NCBI RefSeq assembly: GCF_024749165.1
Contig: NZ_CP087190.1
Location: forward strand, 5,243,501 to 5,307,500
DNA from: Pseudomonas sp. B21-023
Lineage (GTDB): Bacteria; Pseudomonadota; Gammaproteobacteria; Pseudomonadales; Pseudomonadaceae
DNA length: 64,000 nucleotides
Direction of reading: 5' to 3'
In this document: piece by piece, positions 51,346 through 59,354 of the stretch
Layout: every line of letters starts with the position of its first letter
How positions within the stretch are numbered: position 1 is the stretch's first letter
Translations under genes and position numbers: made by a program
The notes under the pieces: model-generated
Database searches by the model: none
The model's input: the letters and a program-made list of their open reading frames with translations, nothing else
Told to the model about the DNA's origin: nothing

Positions 51346-52233
51346 ATGAGCCAAGCGCCAGTTAACCAGAACCTGCCCTATATCTTCGATGCCACCGATG
51401 CCAACTTCCAGCAACTGGTCATCGAGAACTCCTTCCACAAGCCGGTACTGGTCGACTTCTGGGCCGAATGGTGCGCGCCGTGCAAGGCACTGATGCCGCT
51501 GTTGGCGAAGATCGCCGAGGGTTATCAGGGCGAGCTGCTGCTGGCCAAGATCAACTGCGACGTCGAGCAGCAGATCGTCGCCCAGTTCGGCATCCGCAGC
51601 CTGCCGACCGTGGTGCTGTTCAAGGATGGTCAACCGGTCGATGGTTTTGCCGGCGCGCAGCCCGAGTCGGCCATCCGCGCCATGCTCGAACCCCATGTGC
51701 AGATGCCCGCGCCGCCCGCCGCCGCGCCGCTGGAGCAGGCCAAGGCGCTGTTCGCCGAAAGTCGCTTCAGCGAGGCCGAGGCCCTGCTGCAGGTGCTGCT
51801 GGGTGAAGACAACAGCAATGCCGAGGCGCTGATCCTCTACGCCCGCTGCCTGGCCGAGCGCGGCGAGCTGGGCGAGGCCCAGGTGGTGCTCGACGCGGTC
51901 AAGACCGACGAGCACAAGGCCGCACTGGCCGGCGCCAAGGCCCAGCTGACCTTCCTGCGCCAGGCCGCCAGCCTGCCGGAAGCCGCGGAGCTGAAGAGCC
52001 GCCTGGCGCAGAATCCGCAGGATGACGAAGCAGCCTACCAGCTGTGCATCCAGCAGTTGGCACGCCAGCAGTACGAGGCCGCGATGGATGGTCTGTTGAA
52101 GCTGTTCCAGCGCAACCGCGCCTACGAGAACGGCCTGCCACAGAAGGCGCTGCTACAGGTGTTCGAGCTGCTGGGCACCGAGCATCCGCTGGTCAGTGTG
52201 TACCGCCGCAAGCTCTCTTCCGCGTTGTTCTGA
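51346..52233 (+). CDS. cnoX: Thioredoxin-domain co-chaperone CnoX/YbbN
   Basis: 295 residues: an N-terminal thioredoxin domain (LVDFWAEWCAPCKALMPLLAKIA; SLPTVVLFKDGQPVDGFAG) joined to TPR-like helices (about 120-290) in the CnoX/YbbN layout. The active site is CAPC, so both redox cysteines are present, whereas the E. coli protein has lost the first Cys. The family protects proteins from hypochlorous-acid or heat aggregation and passes clients to GroEL. Start ATG follows GAGAG. Confidence 0.9.
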   Translation: MSQAPVNQNLPYIFDATDANFQQLVIENSFHKPVLVDFWAEWCAPCKALMPLLAKIAEGYQGELLLAKINCDVEQQIVAQFGIRSLPTVVLFKDGQPVDGFAGAQPESAIRAMLEPHVQMPAPPAAAPLEQAKALFAESRFSEAEALLQVLLGEDNSNAEALILYARCLAERGELGEAQVVLDAVKTDEHKAALAGAKAQLTFLRQAASLPEAAELKSRLAQNPQDDEAAYQLCIQQLARQQYEAAMDGLLKLFQRNRAYENGLPQKALLQVFELLGTEHPLVSVYRRKLSSALF

Positions 52234-52259
52234 GGCTGCTGGGGCTGCTATGCAGCCCC

Positions 52260-52604
52260 TCATCCCACCCAGCGATACACCGGCGCATCCACGCCACTTT
52301 CCACCTTCACCTCACTGCTATGGCGCAACCGCACCAGCAGCCGCTTGCCTGCCGCCACGCTTCCGGCCAAACCTTCCAGACGCTCCAGCAGCTCCGGACC
52401 ACCCATCTGACCCGCCTGACGCAGCACTTCACGCGCCGCCGCCCACTGCCCGTCATCCTGTCGAGGTGCCGGGCTGGCGCTGACCGGCGCTGCTTCCACC
52501 GGCGCCTGGGCATCCATCCTACGCCCCAGCTGCGCCCATTCATGCGGCTCCAGCTCGACAGTCAGGTCCACCGGCCACTCGCCGATCTGTCCACGAATTC
52601 TCAC
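52260..52604 (-). CDS. Conserved small hypothetical protein
   Basis: 114 residues starting with GTG, preceded by AAGGA. The sequence is acidic to neutral with no signal peptide or membrane segment: N-terminal IRGQIGEWPVDLTVELEPHEWAQLG, an Ala/Pro linker, then a helical part (AAREVLRQAGQMGGPELLERLEGLAG) and a C-terminal strand. I do not recognise a family. It is divergent from the zinc operon and shares that control region. Confidence 0.7.
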   Translation of the reverse strand: MRIRGQIGEWPVDLTVELEPHEWAQLGRRMDAQAPVEAAPVSASPAPRQDDGQWAAAREVLRQAGQMGGPELLERLEGLAGSVAAGKRLLVRLRHSSEVKVESGVDAPVYRWVG

Positions 52605-52687
52605 GATTATTTCCTTGTTTCCAGGCTCGATTGCGCCATGCTCCCACGAACATGAAACCTGTGCCAGGCAGGCTGGCGGCGCAAATA

Positions 52688-52706
52688 AAAATTGTTATAA
52701 CATCAC
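52688..52706. promoter_or_regulatory. Putative Zur box
   Basis: AAATTGTTATAACATCACA is centred on the perfect 10-bp palindrome TGTTATAACA (52693-52702), like the GTTATAnnATAAC core of Zur sites. It is 33-51 bases before the His-rich protein gene. Zinc limitation should relieve repression. Confidence 0.6.
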
Positions 52707-52738
52707 AAATTCATCCCAAGCCGCCTGTGGAGCCGTCC

Positions 52739-53308
52739 ATGCGTCGTCTGTTGCTCGCCCTGCCCTTCGCCCTGCTTCCCCTGGCCGTGGCCCATGCCCA
52801 CGACGATCACGACCATGACCACGATCACGATCACGCCCATGGCACCCTCGGTGCCCATGAGCACGGCGTGGCCAAGCTCAACGCGGTACTCGACGGCAAC
52901 GTCCTCGAGCTGGCGCTGGACAGCCCGGCGATGAACCTGGTCGGCTTCGAACACGCCGCCAGCAGCGACGCCGACAAAGCCAAGGTTGCCGCCGCCCGCC
53001 AGCAGCTCGAACAACCCCTGAAGCTGTTCGCCATCGCCCAGGCCGCCGGTTGCAAGGAGGAGGCCCAGGAGCTGGAAAGCCCGCTGTTCGGTAATGCCCC
53101 CGAGGCTGGCGGCGAGGCGCACCAGCACGCCGACATCAATGCCCATTACCAGCTGACCTGCGCCACCCCGGGCAAACTCACCCAGATCGACCTCGGCCGC
53201 CTGTTCAAAACCTTCCCGCAAACCCAGAAGATCAACGTGCAACTGATCGGCCCGAATGGCCAGAAAGGCGTGGAAGCCACCCCGGCCAAGGCCGTGGTCG
53301 AGTTCTGA
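52739..53308 (+). CDS. His-rich periplasmic zinc-binding protein (DUF2796/ZrgA-like)
   Basis: 189 residues from ATG 52739 with GGAG upstream. Signal peptide to about VAHAH, then a His/Asp run (HDDHDHDHDHDHAHG) and AHEHGVAKLNAVLDGNVLELALDSPAMNLVGFEH, the DUF2796 core with a second metal-type segment HQHADINAHYQLTC. It resembles PA4063 of P. aeruginosa, first gene of a Zur-regulated operon. It likely captures zinc (or another divalent metal) for the ABC system that follows. Confidence 0.88.
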   Translation: MRRLLLALPFALLPLAVAHAHDDHDHDHDHDHAHGTLGAHEHGVAKLNAVLDGNVLELALDSPAMNLVGFEHAASSDADKAKVAAARQQLEQPLKLFAIAQAAGCKEEAQELESPLFGNAPEAGGEAHQHADINAHYQLTCATPGKLTQIDLGRLFKTFPQTQKINVQLIGPNGQKGVEATPAKAVVEF

Positions 53309-54019
53309 ATGAGCCAGCCGCTGATCGAACTGCATGACCTGGTGTTCGCCTGGCCTGGCCAGGCGCCGCTGCTGGAGATCCCGGCGTTTCGCCTGGAGCC
53401 CGGCGAGGCGTTGTTCCTCAAGGGTCCCAGCGGCAGTGGCAAGACCACCCTGCTCGGCCTGCTGGGCGGGGTCAACCGCCCAGGCCAGGGCAGCATCCGC
53501 CTGCTCGGCCAAGACTTGGCGACCTTGGGCCAGGGCGCACGCGACCGCTTCCGGGTCGATCACACCGGCTACATCTTCCAGCAGTTCAACCTGTTGCCGT
53601 TCCTCTCGGTGCGCGAAAACGTCGAGCTGCCCTGCCGCTTCTCGAAAAGCCGTGCCGCTCGCGCCGCCCAGCGCCATGGCAGCATCGACCAGGCCGCTGC
53701 CCAGTTGCTCGCCCACCTAGGCCTGGACGACCCGGCACTGCTCGCCCGCCGCGCCGACAGCCTGTCGATCGGGCAGCAGCAGCGGGTCGCCGCGGCCAGG
53801 GCGCTGATCGGCCAGCCCGAGCTGGTCATCGCCGACGAGCCGACCTCGGCCCTCGACGCCGACACCCGCGAGGCGTTCATCCGCCTGTTGTTCGACGAAT
53901 GCCGCGACGCCGGCGCAAGCCTGCTGTTCGTCAGCCATGACCAGAGCCTGGCGCCGCTGTTCGACCGCCACCTGTCCCTGGCCGAGCTCAATCGCGCCGC
54001 CAAGCCCCGGGAGGCCTGA
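53309..54019 (+). CDS. ABC transporter ATP-binding protein (MacB/LolD-like)
   Basis: 236 residues. Walker A GPSGSGKTTLLGLLGG, Q-loop YIFQQFNLLPFLSVRENVELP, signature LSIGQQQRVAAARAL (Ile in place of the usual Gly in LSGGQ) and Walker B LVIADEPTSALD are all present. Similar to PA4064. The start directly follows the DUF2796 gene stop and the end overlaps the permease start by one base, so the operon is tightly coupled. LolD-like ATPases often drive mechanotransmission rather than substrate flux. Confidence 0.9.
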   Translation: MSQPLIELHDLVFAWPGQAPLLEIPAFRLEPGEALFLKGPSGSGKTTLLGLLGGVNRPGQGSIRLLGQDLATLGQGARDRFRVDHTGYIFQQFNLLPFLSVRENVELPCRFSKSRAARAAQRHGSIDQAAAQLLAHLGLDDPALLARRADSLSIGQQQRVAAARALIGQPELVIADEPTSALDADTREAFIRLLFDECRDAGASLLFVSHDQSLAPLFDRHLSLAELNRAAKPREA

Positions 54020-55284
54020 TGTACCTGCTTCGCCTTGCCCTGGCCAGCCTGGCCAACCGCCGTTTCACCGCCCTGCTCACCGCGTTCGCCATCGCCCTGT
54101 CGGTGTGCTTGCTGCTGGCCGTCGAGCGGGTACGCACCGAAGCCCGCGCCAGTTTCGCCAGCACCATCAGCGGCACCGACCTGATCGTCGGTGCCCGTTC
54201 GGGGTCGGTGAATCTGCTGCTGTACTCGGTGTTCCGCATCGGCAATGCCACCAACAACATCCGCTGGGACAGCTACGAGCATTACGCCAAGGATCCACGG
54301 GTGAAGTGGGCGATCCCGATTTCACTGGGCGACTCGCACCGTGGCTACCGGGTGATGGGCACCAGCGCCGACTACTTCAGCCATTACCAGTTCGGTCGCC
54401 GCCAGCACCTGGCACTCGACCAGGGCCGGGCGTTCGCCGACGATCCGTTCGAAGTGGTGCTGGGCGCCGAAGTCGCCGAGGCCTTGCACTACAAACTGGG
54501 TGACAAGCTGGTACTGGCGCACGGCGTGGCCGCCATCAGCCTGGTCAAGCACGACGACAAGCCCTTCACCGTGGTCGGCGTGCTCCAACGCACCGGCACC
54601 CCGGTGGACCGCACCCTGCACATCAGCCTGGCAGGGATGGAAGCGATCCACATCGACTGGCACAACGGCGTCCCGGCCCGTGGCGCCGGGCGCATCAGTG
54701 CCGAGCAGGCCCGCGCCATGGACCTACAGCCCACCGCCATCACCGCCTTCATGCTCGGGCTCAACAGCAAGATCGCCACGTTCAGCTTGCAGCGCGAGAT
54801 CAACGAGTACCGTGCCGAGCCCCTGCTGGCGATCCTGCCCGGCGTGGCCCTGCAGGAGCTGTGGAGCCTGATGGGCACGGCCGAGCAGGCATTGTTCGTG
54901 GTGTCGCTGTTCGTTGTGCTCACCGGTCTGATCGGCATGCTCACGGCCATCCTCACCAGCCTCAATGAGCGCCGCCGGGAGATGGCCATCCTGCGTTCGG
55001 TCGGTGCCCGTCCCTGGCATATCGCCGGGCTGCTGGTGCTCGAGGCACTGGCCCTGGCATTGTCGGGCATCGCCGCCGGGCTTGGCTTGCTGTATGCCGG
55101 CATTGCCCTGGCGCAGGGCTATGTGCAGGCCAACTACGGGCTGTACCTGCCATTGGCCTGGCCAAGCGCCCATGAGTGGACGCTGCTGGCTATCATCCTT
55201 GGCGCGGCGCTGCTGATGGGCAGCGTGCCAGCCTGGCGTGCCTACCGGCAGTCGCTGGCCGATGGCCTGTCGATTCATCTTTGA
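54019..55284 (+). CDS. FtsX/MacB-like ABC transporter permease
   Basis: 421 residues: TM1 near residues 13-36, a large periplasmic domain (about 40-285), then three helices in the FtsX domain (ALFVVSLFVVLTGLIGMLTAILTSLNERRREMAILRSVGARPWHIAGLL...). This is the four-helix MacB topology, similar to PA4065. With its ATPase, the His-rich protein and DUF3299 it forms a predicted zinc-starvation system whose exact cargo is not established. Confidence 0.88.
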   Translation: MYLLRLALASLANRRFTALLTAFAIALSVCLLLAVERVRTEARASFASTISGTDLIVGARSGSVNLLLYSVFRIGNATNNIRWDSYEHYAKDPRVKWAIPISLGDSHRGYRVMGTSADYFSHYQFGRRQHLALDQGRAFADDPFEVVLGAEVAEALHYKLGDKLVLAHGVAAISLVKHDDKPFTVVGVLQRTGTPVDRTLHISLAGMEAIHIDWHNGVPARGAGRISAEQARAMDLQPTAITAFMLGLNSKIATFSLQREINEYRAEPLLAILPGVALQELWSLMGTAEQALFVVSLFVVLTGLIGMLTAILTSLNERRREMAILRSVGARPWHIAGLLVLEALALALSGIAAGLGLLYAGIALAQGYVQANYGLYLPLAWPSAHEWTLLAIILGAALLMGSVPAWRAYRQSLADGLSIHL

Positions 55285-55292
55285 GAACCTTC

Positions 55293-55847
55293 ATGACCGC
55301 GACGTCCATGGACAACAGGCAGGCCCCCACTGCTTGGCTTTACCTGTTACTGGCAGTGGTTTTGCTGGCATCCACGGTGTGTGCCGCCGAACCTCGTGAA
55401 CTGGACTGGCCCGCGCTGATCCCCGAGGGCGCGCCGATCATCCCGCCGCAGCTGACGCCGCTGCACGACCTGTCGCAGATCAGCGACGCGCTGGCTGCCG
55501 AGACCGCCCCCGCCGCGCGCCAGCAGGCACCAAACGCACCAGTGGTGAAGGCCTTGGACGGCCAGCCCGTGAAGATCCCCGGCTACATCGTGCCGCTGGA
55601 GGTCAGCGACGAAGGCCGCACCACCGAGTTCCTCCTGGTGCCCTACTACGGCGCCTGCATCCACGTGCCACCGCCACCCTCGAACCAGATCGTGCACATC
55701 TTCAGCGAGATGGGCGTGCGTATCGAAGACCTCTATCAACCCTACTGGATCGAAGGCACGATGCAGGTCAAGGCGTCCAGCAGCGAGCTAGCCGATGCGG
55801 GCTACCAGATGGAAGCCGAGAAAATCTACGCTTATGAGCTGAAGTGA
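55293..55847 (+). CDS. DUF3299 periplasmic protein
   Basis: 184 residues from ATG 55293 (another ATG at 55308). An N-terminal hydrophobic signal (WLYLLLAVVLLASTVCA) precedes the DUF3299 body: LDGQPVKIPGYIVPLEVSDEGRTTEFLLVPYYGACIHVPPPPSNQIVHI, with the conserved Cys and His-Val-Pro-Pro-Pro-Pro. It resembles PA4066, last gene of the same operon in P. aeruginosa. It may bind metal through the Cys/His motif; function unproven. Confidence 0.88.
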   Translation: MTATSMDNRQAPTAWLYLLLAVVLLASTVCAAEPRELDWPALIPEGAPIIPPQLTPLHDLSQISDALAAETAPAARQQAPNAPVVKALDGQPVKIPGYIVPLEVSDEGRTTEFLLVPYYGACIHVPPPPSNQIVHIFSEMGVRIEDLYQPYWIEGTMQVKASSSELADAGYQMEAEKIYAYELK

Positions 55848-55957
55848 GAACTGTGCACGCCCGTTTGAAGAGGCTTCGTTGAGCTGGGTCAAACTTTCTG
55901 TTTAGTCAGCTTCGTACCATTGGACTACTCGATTACTCACGTCCTCTGGGAGCTTCC

Positions 55958-56641
55958 ATGAACAAGTCCTTGCTCAGTGCCTCGCTCGTCGCGTTGGCGC
56001 TCGCAGCCCCTGTTGCCCACGCCCACCAGGCGGGGGATTTCATCCTCCGCGCCGGCGCCATCACCACCGCGCCGAACGAAAGCAGCGGTGACATCAAGCT
56101 CGATGGCGCCAAAGTCTCGGGCACCAAGGCGACCCTGGACAGCGACACCCAGCTGGGCCTGGCCTTCGCCTACATGCTCACCGACCACATCGGCCTGGAA
56201 CTGCTGGCCGCCACGCCATTCCAGCACAAAGTCGGCGTCAAGGGCCTCGGCCCAGGCCTGGATGGCAAGCTGGCCGACATCAAGCAGTTGCCTCCGACCC
56301 TGTCGCTGCAGTACTACCCGATGGAGCCAAGCTCCAAATTCCAGCCCTACGCTGGCGTGGGCATCAACTACACGATGTTCTTCGATGAAGACCTGAGCAG
56401 CAACCGCAAGGCCCAGGGCTTCAGCAACATGAAGCTGAAGGACTCGGTAGGCATCGCCGGCCAACTGGGCATGGACTACATGCTCACCGACAACCTGCTG
56501 CTCAACGCCGCGGTCTGGTACGTCGACATCGACACCAAGGCCAGCATCGATGGCCCGAGCGCCCTGGGCGTCGGCAAGACCAAGGTCGACGTGGACGTCG
56601 ATCCATGGGTCTACATGGTCGGCATCGGCTACAAGTTCTGA
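55958..56641 (+). CDS. ompW: OmpW-family outer-membrane protein
   Basis: 227 residues with GGGAG before the ATG. Signal peptide ends VAHAHQ, followed by the OmpW pattern: AGDFILRAGAITTAPNESS, LGLAFAYMLTDHIGLELLAATPFQHKV, LPPTLSLQYYPM...FQPYAGVGINYTMFFDE, and last strand DPWVYMVGIGYKF with C-terminal Phe. Eight-stranded barrels of this family carry small hydrophobic molecules. It lies downstream of the zinc operon but 110 bases away, so co-regulation is uncertain. Confidence 0.93.
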   Translation: MNKSLLSASLVALALAAPVAHAHQAGDFILRAGAITTAPNESSGDIKLDGAKVSGTKATLDSDTQLGLAFAYMLTDHIGLELLAATPFQHKVGVKGLGPGLDGKLADIKQLPPTLSLQYYPMEPSSKFQPYAGVGINYTMFFDEDLSSNRKAQGFSNMKLKDSVGIAGQLGMDYMLTDNLLLNAAVWYVDIDTKASIDGPSALGVGKTKVDVDVDPWVYMVGIGYKF

Positions 56642-57849
56642 TCCGCAGGCAAGCCCGTTCCTTCTGGAGCGGGCTTGCCCCGCGCCGCCTCGCCCCACCA
56701 CAGGTACCCCCAGTAGCCCCAGGCAACCGCGCTTATCCCCGCCCCCACCCCGCACACCGCCACCCAGCCCCACTGCCCGTACACCCAGGTTGCCACGACC
56801 GCCCCCACCCCGCTGCCGACCGAGTAGCAGCACATGTAGGCGCCGATCAGCCGGCTGGCCATCTCGCCACGTCCCGCCAGCAACAGGCTCTGGTTGGTCA
56901 CATGCACCGCCTGCACGGCCAGGTCCAGCATCAGCACGCCGATCACCAGCGCCAGCAGTGACTGCTCCAGGTAGGCGCTGGGCAGCCATGACAGCGTCAA
57001 CAGCCCGAGCGCCCATCCGCTCACCCGCCGGCCATGCCCTTGATCCGCCAGGCGCCCGGCACGCGACGCCGCCAGCGCGCCAGCCACGCCGGCCAGGCCG
57101 AACAGCCCGACCTGTGTATGGTCCAGAGCCAGGGGCGCGGCGCTCAGGGGCAACACCATCGCGCTCCACAGCACGCTGAACGCCGCGAAGACCAGCACCG
57201 CAAACACACCGCGCTGACGTAGCAGACGGTCATGCCGGTACAAGCGCAGCACTGAAACCAACAGTACCCGATAGCGCTGCCTCGGCCCCTGCGGCTTGAC
57301 AGCAGGCAAGCGCCAGGCCAGCAACAACGCCATGGCCAACGCCAGCCCCGCCGCCACGACGTATACGCCGTGCCAGCCCAGCAGGTCAGCCAGTGCACCC
57401 GAGACCAAGCGCGCTGACAGTATCCCCAGCACCACGCCACTGGTGACAGTCCCCACCGCCTGCCCCTGCTGAGCTGGCGTGGCCAGTGTGGCGGCATGCG
57501 CGACCATCACCTGCACCACCACCGCAGCCAGGCCGACCATGGCCATCGCCGCCAGCAGCATGGCCCAGTCCACGGCAAACGCCACGGCCAACAGCGCGCC
57601 GGCCGATGCCAGCAACTGGCCGACAATCAGCCGGCGACGATCAACCAGGTCGCCCAGCGGCACGATCAGCAACAGACCCAAGGCATAGCCGGCCTGGGTC
57701 ATGCCCACCACCAGGCCGGCGCGCGCAGCGCTTACGCCGAGGCTCGCGGCCATGGCCTCGAGCAGCGGCTGGGCGAGGTACACCGTGGCCACGGCCAGGG
57801 CGCAGGCGGTAGCCAACAACAGCGTCAATCCGCGAGTGAGCGGTGGCAT
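56629..57849 (-). CDS. MFS transporter
   Basis: 406 residues from ATG 57849 (GGAGAG upstream), with 12 hydrophobic helices and MFS motif A-like LGDLVDRRRLIV in loop 2-3. Such drug:H+ antiporter-type proteins often sit beside an HxlR regulator, as here (divergent). The last residues (GKPAPEGTGLPADQNL) are encoded by a REP-type palindrome that also reaches the end of ompW on the other strand. Substrate unknown. Confidence 0.88.
   Translation of the reverse strand: MPPLTRGLTLLLATACALAVATVYLAQPLLEAMAASLGVSAARAGLVVGMTQAGYALGLLLIVPLGDLVDRRRLIVGQLLASAGALLAVAFAVDWAMLLAAMAMVGLAAVVVQVMVAHAATLATPAQQGQAVGTVTSGVVLGILSARLVSGALADLLGWHGVYVVAAGLALAMALLLAWRLPAVKPQGPRQRYRVLLVSVLRLYRHDRLLRQRGVFAVLVFAAFSVLWSAMVLPLSAAPLALDHTQVGLFGLAGVAGALAASRAGRLADQGHGRRVSGWALGLLTLSWLPSAYLEQSLLALVIGVLMLDLAVQAVHVTNQSLLLAGRGEMASRLIGAYMCCYSVGSGVGAVVATWVYGQWGWVAVCGVGAGISAVAWGYWGYLWWGEAARGKPAPEGTGLPADQNL
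56648..56679. repeat. REP-type palindrome inside the MFS 3' coding end
   Basis: Arms GGCAAGCCCG (56648-56657) and CGGGCTTGCC (56670-56679) with a 12-base loop. It lies just past the ompW stop and inside the MFS reading frame, so it may serve as the ompW terminator while coding for the MFS tail. Confidence 0.7.
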
Positions 57850-57865
57850 CAGCAATCTCTCCAAA

Positions 57866-57916
57866 TCTGGTTTCAATTTAAAACCATGAAACTGGATTTC
57901 TAGCAACCATGGTTTT
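57866..57916. promoter_or_regulatory. Operator region between MFS and HxlR genes
   Basis: Two inverted repeats: TGGTTT-N7-AAACCA (57868-57886) and AAAACCATG/CATGGTTTT (57880-57888 and 57908-57916). They lie between the divergent starts, where an HxlR dimer would bind to control both genes. Confidence 0.5.
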
Positions 57917-57950
57917 ATTCTGCAACCAGATCACACTCAAGGAACGCCTC

Positions 57951-58391
57951 ATGCTCGACGAGAACAACCAGCAATGCCCAGTGGCCCGCGCCCTGGAGGT
58001 GCTCGGCGAGCGCTGGGCGCTGATGATCCTGCGCGATGCCTTCGATGGCCCGTGCCGCTTCAGCGAATTGCAGAAAAACCTCGGGCTGGCGAAGAACATC
58101 CTCGCTTCGCGCCTGAAACTGCTGGTGGAGGCCGGGCTGCTGGCACAGCAGCCTGCGTCCGATGGCAGTGCCTACAAGGAATATGCGCTGACGGAAAAGG
58201 GCCGTTCGGTGTTTCCGATCGTGATCGGCTTGCGCCAATGGGGGGAGCGCTACCTGTTCACGGCGGGAGAGTCACGCTCGCAGCTGGTCGACGATCGCGG
58301 CCAGGGTCTGGAGACGTTGCAGGTGCGGGCGCGGGACGGGCGGGTGCTGGGGCCGGAGGATTGCCGGCGGCGGGTGGTCCGTCATTCGTGA
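57951..58391 (+). CDS. HxlR-family transcriptional regulator
   Basis: 146 residues from ATG 57951 with AAGGA upstream. HxlR features: CPVARALEVLGERWALMILRDAFDGPCRFSELQKNLGLAKNILASRLKLLVEAGLL (winged helix) and YALTEKGRSVFPIVIGLRQWGERY. The N-terminal Cys in QQCPVARAL is the position used for thiol or aldehyde sensing in some members. It is divergent from the MFS gene and probably represses it. Confidence 0.9.
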   Translation: MLDENNQQCPVARALEVLGERWALMILRDAFDGPCRFSELQKNLGLAKNILASRLKLLVEAGLLAQQPASDGSAYKEYALTEKGRSVFPIVIGLRQWGERYLFTAGESRSQLVDDRGQGLETLQVRARDGRVLGPEDCRRRVVRHS

Positions 58392-58396
58392 AGCCA

Positions 58397-58416
58397 TCGC
58401 GGGGCAAGCCCCGCGA
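58397..58416. terminator. Bidirectional hairpin between convergent genes
   Basis: TCGCGGGGC-AA-GCCCCGCGA is a perfect 9-bp stem with a minimal centre, 6 bases from the hxlR-type stop and 6 from the epimerase stop. It probably ends both transcripts. Confidence 0.65.
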
Positions 58417-58421
58417 GAGGC

Positions 58422-59354
58422 TCAAGCTTTGCCGAGCAAGCGAGCCAGGCCTTCGACAAACGGCGTTGGCTCGGGAAATGCGAAACGTGCCAGCAAACGC
58501 GAGTTGTCCGCCCGCGAATGGCGGATGTCCCCCGACCGTGCCTGGCCGTAGCTGATTGCAGGCAAACCGCCCACCACCTGTTCCAGCGCCTTGAGCAACT
58601 GGTTCAGCGAGGTCGCCTGGTTCAGGCCGATGTTCACCGCACCCTCTTCCACCGCCTGCTGCTCAAGCGCCTGCACCATTACCTGGACCAGGTCACCGAC
58701 AAACAGGAAGTCGCGGGTCTGCTCGCCATCACCGAACACCGTGATCGGTTTGCCACTGGTGGCGCGCTCGCAGAAGATGCTGATCACGCCTGAATACGGC
58801 GAAGAAGGGTCCTGGCGTGGCCCGAAGATATTGAAGAAGCGGAACACCACCGGCTCCAGCCCGTGCTGGCGGCGGTAGAAGTCCAGGTACTGCTCGCTGG
58901 CCAGCTTGTCCACCGCGTAGGGGGTCAGCGGCGCCTTGGGGGTGTCTTCGGCAATCGACTGGCCTTCGCCGTTGTTGCCGTACACCGCCGCGCTGGAAGC
59001 GAACAGCACGCGGCGGATGCCGTTCAGGCGCATCGCCTCGCACACGTTCAGCGTGCCGATGAAGTTGCTCTGGTGGGTCTTCACCGGGTCTTCCACCGAA
59101 GCTTGCACCGAGGCCACCGCGGCCAGGTGCACCACCGCCTGGCAGCCACTGGCGGCACGGGCTACCAGCGCGGCATCGGCGACATCGCCCTCGAGCAGTT
59201 CCAGGCGCGGGTGGCCAAGCTGCAGGTTGTCGCGCTTGCCGGTCGACAGGTCGTCGAGGATACGCACCGCGTAGCCTTTCTCCAGCAACGCATCGCACAG
59301 GTGCGAGCCAATGAAGCCGGCACCGCCGGTGATCAGGATGGGGGCGTCAGCCAT
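58422..59354 (-). CDS. NAD-dependent nucleotide-sugar epimerase (extended SDR)
   Basis: 310 residues from ATG 59354. NAD loop GGAGFIG, then VLFASSAAVYG, the catalytic YAVDK (YxxxK), and FFNIFGPRQDPSSPYSGVI, typical of UDP-glucose/UDP-GlcNAc 4-epimerase-type SDRs (WbpP/GalE group). It likely supplies a sugar nucleotide for surface polysaccharide. The start overlaps the RmlD-like gene by 8 bases, so the two form an operon. The substrate cannot be fixed from sequence. Confidence 0.85.
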   Translation of the reverse strand: MADAPILITGGAGFIGSHLCDALLEKGYAVRILDDLSTGKRDNLQLGHPRLELLEGDVADAALVARAASGCQAVVHLAAVASVQASVEDPVKTHQSNFIGTLNVCEAMRLNGIRRVLFASSAAVYGNNGEGQSIAEDTPKAPLTPYAVDKLASEQYLDFYRRQHGLEPVVFRFFNIFGPRQDPSSPYSGVISIFCERATSGKPITVFGDGEQTRDFLFVGDLVQVMVQALEQQAVEEGAVNIGLNQATSLNQLLKALEQVVGGLPAISYGQARSGDIRHSRADNSRLLARFAFPEPTPFVEGLARLLGKA

